In this document: positions 40,200-41,524 of the stretch, piece by piece
How the letters are laid out: each line of letters starts with the position of its first letter
How positions within the stretch are numbered: position 1 is the first letter of the stretch
IMG/VR virus record: IMGVR_UViG_3300042865_000346
Location: 1 to 41,524 of that record
DNA length: 41,524 nucleotides
From: a virus
Strand: one strand, 5' to 3'
Made by a program: the position numbers and the translations under genes
Notes under the pieces: model-generated
Seen by the model: the letters and a program-made list of their open reading frames with translations, nothing else
Told to the model about the DNA's origin: nothing
Databases searched by the model: none

Positions 40200-40397
40200 A
40201 TGATTGCAAAAGCAGTATTTGTATGGTTATTACTTACCGGTCAGGTAAAGTATCAGCAGACAATGAACGGACATAAACAATATGCTCTGTTCTTTAAAAA
40301 TGGCACAGTAGTAGACTATGCCTACAAAGAAGAAATTATTGAATATATTCAAACAGGAGACTTTGAATATAATGAAGACTTAACCTTTGAGTTATGA
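40200..40397 (+). CDS. Small protein, unknown (65 aa)
   Basis: The N-terminus is hydrophobic (AKAVFVWLLLTGQV), then short beta segments (QYALFFKNGTVVDYAYKEEI) and an acidic end. It overlaps the next gene by ATGA, so the two are translated together. It may be a small membrane or beta protein. No family recognised. Confidence 0.55.
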   Translation: MIAKAVFVWLLLTGQVKYQQTMNGHKQYALFFKNGTVVDYAYKEEIIEYIQTGDFEYNEDLTFEL

Positions 40398-40792
40398 AGA
40401 AACTAATTAAATTGTTGTTTCCAAAGACTTATAAAGCTATTTATGATGAAGGATACAATACTTGTTATTCTGATGCTCTTAATTCATATGATGACAGATA
40501 TGATGATCATTATGATGATTATTATGATGACTATGATGATCAGTATCCGGAAGGTTATTGGGATGAGCCTCAGAATGAAGAGAATCAGGAAGAAGAAACA
40601 TATGCACATATACCACATTTAGAAGTAGGTGATAAAATTCACTTACATTCTAGACAAGGTATGTATACTGTAACCGAAGTCTTTACTGATTCTTTTGCAT
40701 TCAGAACTAAGAATGATACAAAAGATAATTATGCAGATTATGATGATTATAAGTGTCACGCAGGTGGTCTTTGGAACTTCAAGGGGAAATAG
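40394..40792 (+). CDS. Protein with Tyr/Asp repeat tract (132 aa)
   Basis: Residues about 30-50 are a (Y/H)DD(Y/H)-type repeat (SYDDRYDDHYDDYYDDYDDQ) encoded by a GATGAT/TATGAT nucleotide repeat at about 40485-40545. It is followed by an acidic linker and an SH3-like beta segment (GDKIHLHSRQGMYTVTEVFT). The repeat may change length by slippage. The acidic-aromatic tract resembles DNA mimics, but this is only a compositional hint. The stop lies in the loop of a terminator hairpin. Confidence 0.55.
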   Translation: MKKLIKLLFPKTYKAIYDEGYNTCYSDALNSYDDRYDDHYDDYYDDYDDQYPEGYWDEPQNEENQEEETYAHIPHLEVGDKIHLHSRQGMYTVTEVFTDSFAFRTKNDTKDNYADYDDYKCHAGGLWNFKGK

Positions 40793-40803
40793 TTTCCCCT
40801 TTT
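40783..40803 (+). terminator. Terminator overlapping the 132-aa gene's stop
   Basis: GGGGAAA (40783-40789) pairs with TTTCCCC (40793-40799), the loop is the TAG stop codon, and TTTT follows. The three-base loop is exactly the stop codon. Confidence 0.75.
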
Positions 40804-40833
40804 AACTTATTTATTCACTTAAAACTTAAACTT

Positions 40834-41524
40834 ATGAACAAAAAAATTAAAACATTCTATACTGATAAGCAAGTATGCTTTGACAGTATTAAAGAGAGTT
40901 CTTACTCTCAATCACCTTTAAAACCTTATTTGTTAATGAAAAGGTTTGCGGAAACTGGTTATGATGAATTACTGGATGTTGACGGTAGTTTTAAACCAAT
41001 CAAAAGACAAGACTTTCATATTGCTCACACAGAACAATATGTGGACAATGTCTATACAGGCACAGGTAACTACAGAAGCAATTCATTACCTTGGTCTAGA
41101 AACTTGGTAGATAGTTTACCATATACAACAGGTTCATTATATGCTGCAAGTAAATGGGCATTAGAGCATCCTGAACAAATTGCATTTGCTCCAGTTTCAG
41201 GTATGCATCACGCACAACCTGAACACGGTGGTGGTTTTTGCACTTTCTCTGGTCAAGTTATCTCTGCTATTAAAATCTATCAAGAAACAGGTAAGTCTTG
41301 TGCTTATCTTGATCTTGACGGTCACTTTGGTAACAGTATTGAAGACACTAGAGATTTCAATCCATTATTAAACAAAGCAATTCCAGAAGGTTGTAACATA
41401 AATCCAGATTATGCTGATGCAGTTTATGTGGATGACTTTAGAGAAAAACTATTTGAACTAGCTCAAAAGATTATCAATAATGAAATTCATTATGTGGTCT
41501 TTGCTCACGGTGCAGATAGTCACT
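40834..41524 (+). CDS. Histone-deacetylase-fold hydrolase, truncated at right edge
   Basis: The first 230 residues lie in the window and the stop is beyond it. The arginase/deacetylase fold motifs are in order: HTEQYVDNV (65-73), GMHHAQPEHGGGFCTFSG (123-140) with the His-His dyad at 125-126, YLDLDGHFGN (158-167) with zinc ligands D162 and H164, and FAHGADSH (223-230) with a third ligand, D228. All expected catalytic residues are present, so it is probably active. Substrates in this superfamily include acetyl-lysine, acetylpolyamines and other acetylated amines; the phage substrate is unknown. The start follows a TTTATTCACTT leader. Confidence 0.85.
   Translation, partial: MNKKIKTFYTDKQVCFDSIKESSYSQSPLKPYLLMKRFAETGYDELLDVDGSFKPIKRQDFHIAHTEQYVDNVYTGTGNYRSNSLPWSRNLVDSLPYTTGSLYAASKWALEHPEQIAFAPVSGMHHAQPEHGGGFCTFSGQVISAIKIYQETGKSCAYLDLDGHFGNSIEDTRDFNPLLNKAIPEGCNINPDYADAVYVDDFREKLFELAQKIINNEIHYVVFAHGADSH

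Overview
The window looks like part of a large tailed-phage genome (Caudoviricetes) infecting a Bacteroidota host. Both ends cut through genes. The sequence is AT-rich, most starts lack a Shine-Dalgarno site and sit behind A/T-rich leaders, and several start-proximal boxes match the Bacteroidota -7 promoter consensus TAnnTTTG. Terminase, portal, scaffold and capsid genes occur in normal phage order. I see no integrase, transposase, CRISPR array, rRNA or tRNA. A crAss-like or other Bacteroidota-phage affiliation is possible but cannot be shown from this sequence alone.

Layout. Positions 1-37121 are read on the minus strand. In order of transcription this arm holds: a host-interaction block (37121-34195: HExxH zincin, aminoacyl-tRNA-protein transferase-like protein, SH3-like protein, Acb2-like protein, GroES-like protein, DUF3310 protein, small membrane protein); an adsorption block (34065-25388) of tail-fibre or adhesin genes, including four neighbours that share one N-terminal module and a DUF1566/C-type-lectin-like protein whose C-terminus has the codon pattern of a diversity-generating retroelement (DGR) variable region; a lysis cassette (25325-24290); small genes (24300-23569); a packaging block (23455-18015: IHF-like protein, Zn-cluster protein, PD-(D/E)XK nuclease, putative small terminase, large terminase); the head block (18009-11130: portal, scaffold, major capsid protein, companion); a run of about ten small Lys/Gly-rich proteins (11117-8147); a ferritin/Dps-like protein and a major structural protein; and several Cys-rich virion proteins that run off the left end.

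From 37567 to the right end genes are on the plus strand, as short units mostly separated by hairpins. The arm ends in a truncated histone-deacetylase-fold gene. The divergence zone (37122-37566) carries a probable minus-strand small RNA with its own promoter box and terminator, and a GC-rich palindromic island. Two copies of a 59-nt RNA motif with compensatory stem changes flank the gene at 37879-38262. The second copy opens a roughly 1-kb gene-free stretch (38375-39400) packed with hairpins, two of them capped by GNRA tetraloops, and closed by a strong terminator: a candidate giant structured RNA.

Regulation. A recurring AT element (core GTATATTAT, minus strand) lies 17-36 nt upstream of the first gene of the fibre, lysis, scaffold/capsid, 567-aa structural and 556-aa virion units, and is a candidate late promoter. 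Many minus-strand genes overlap by ATGA or TAATG, which suggests translational coupling.
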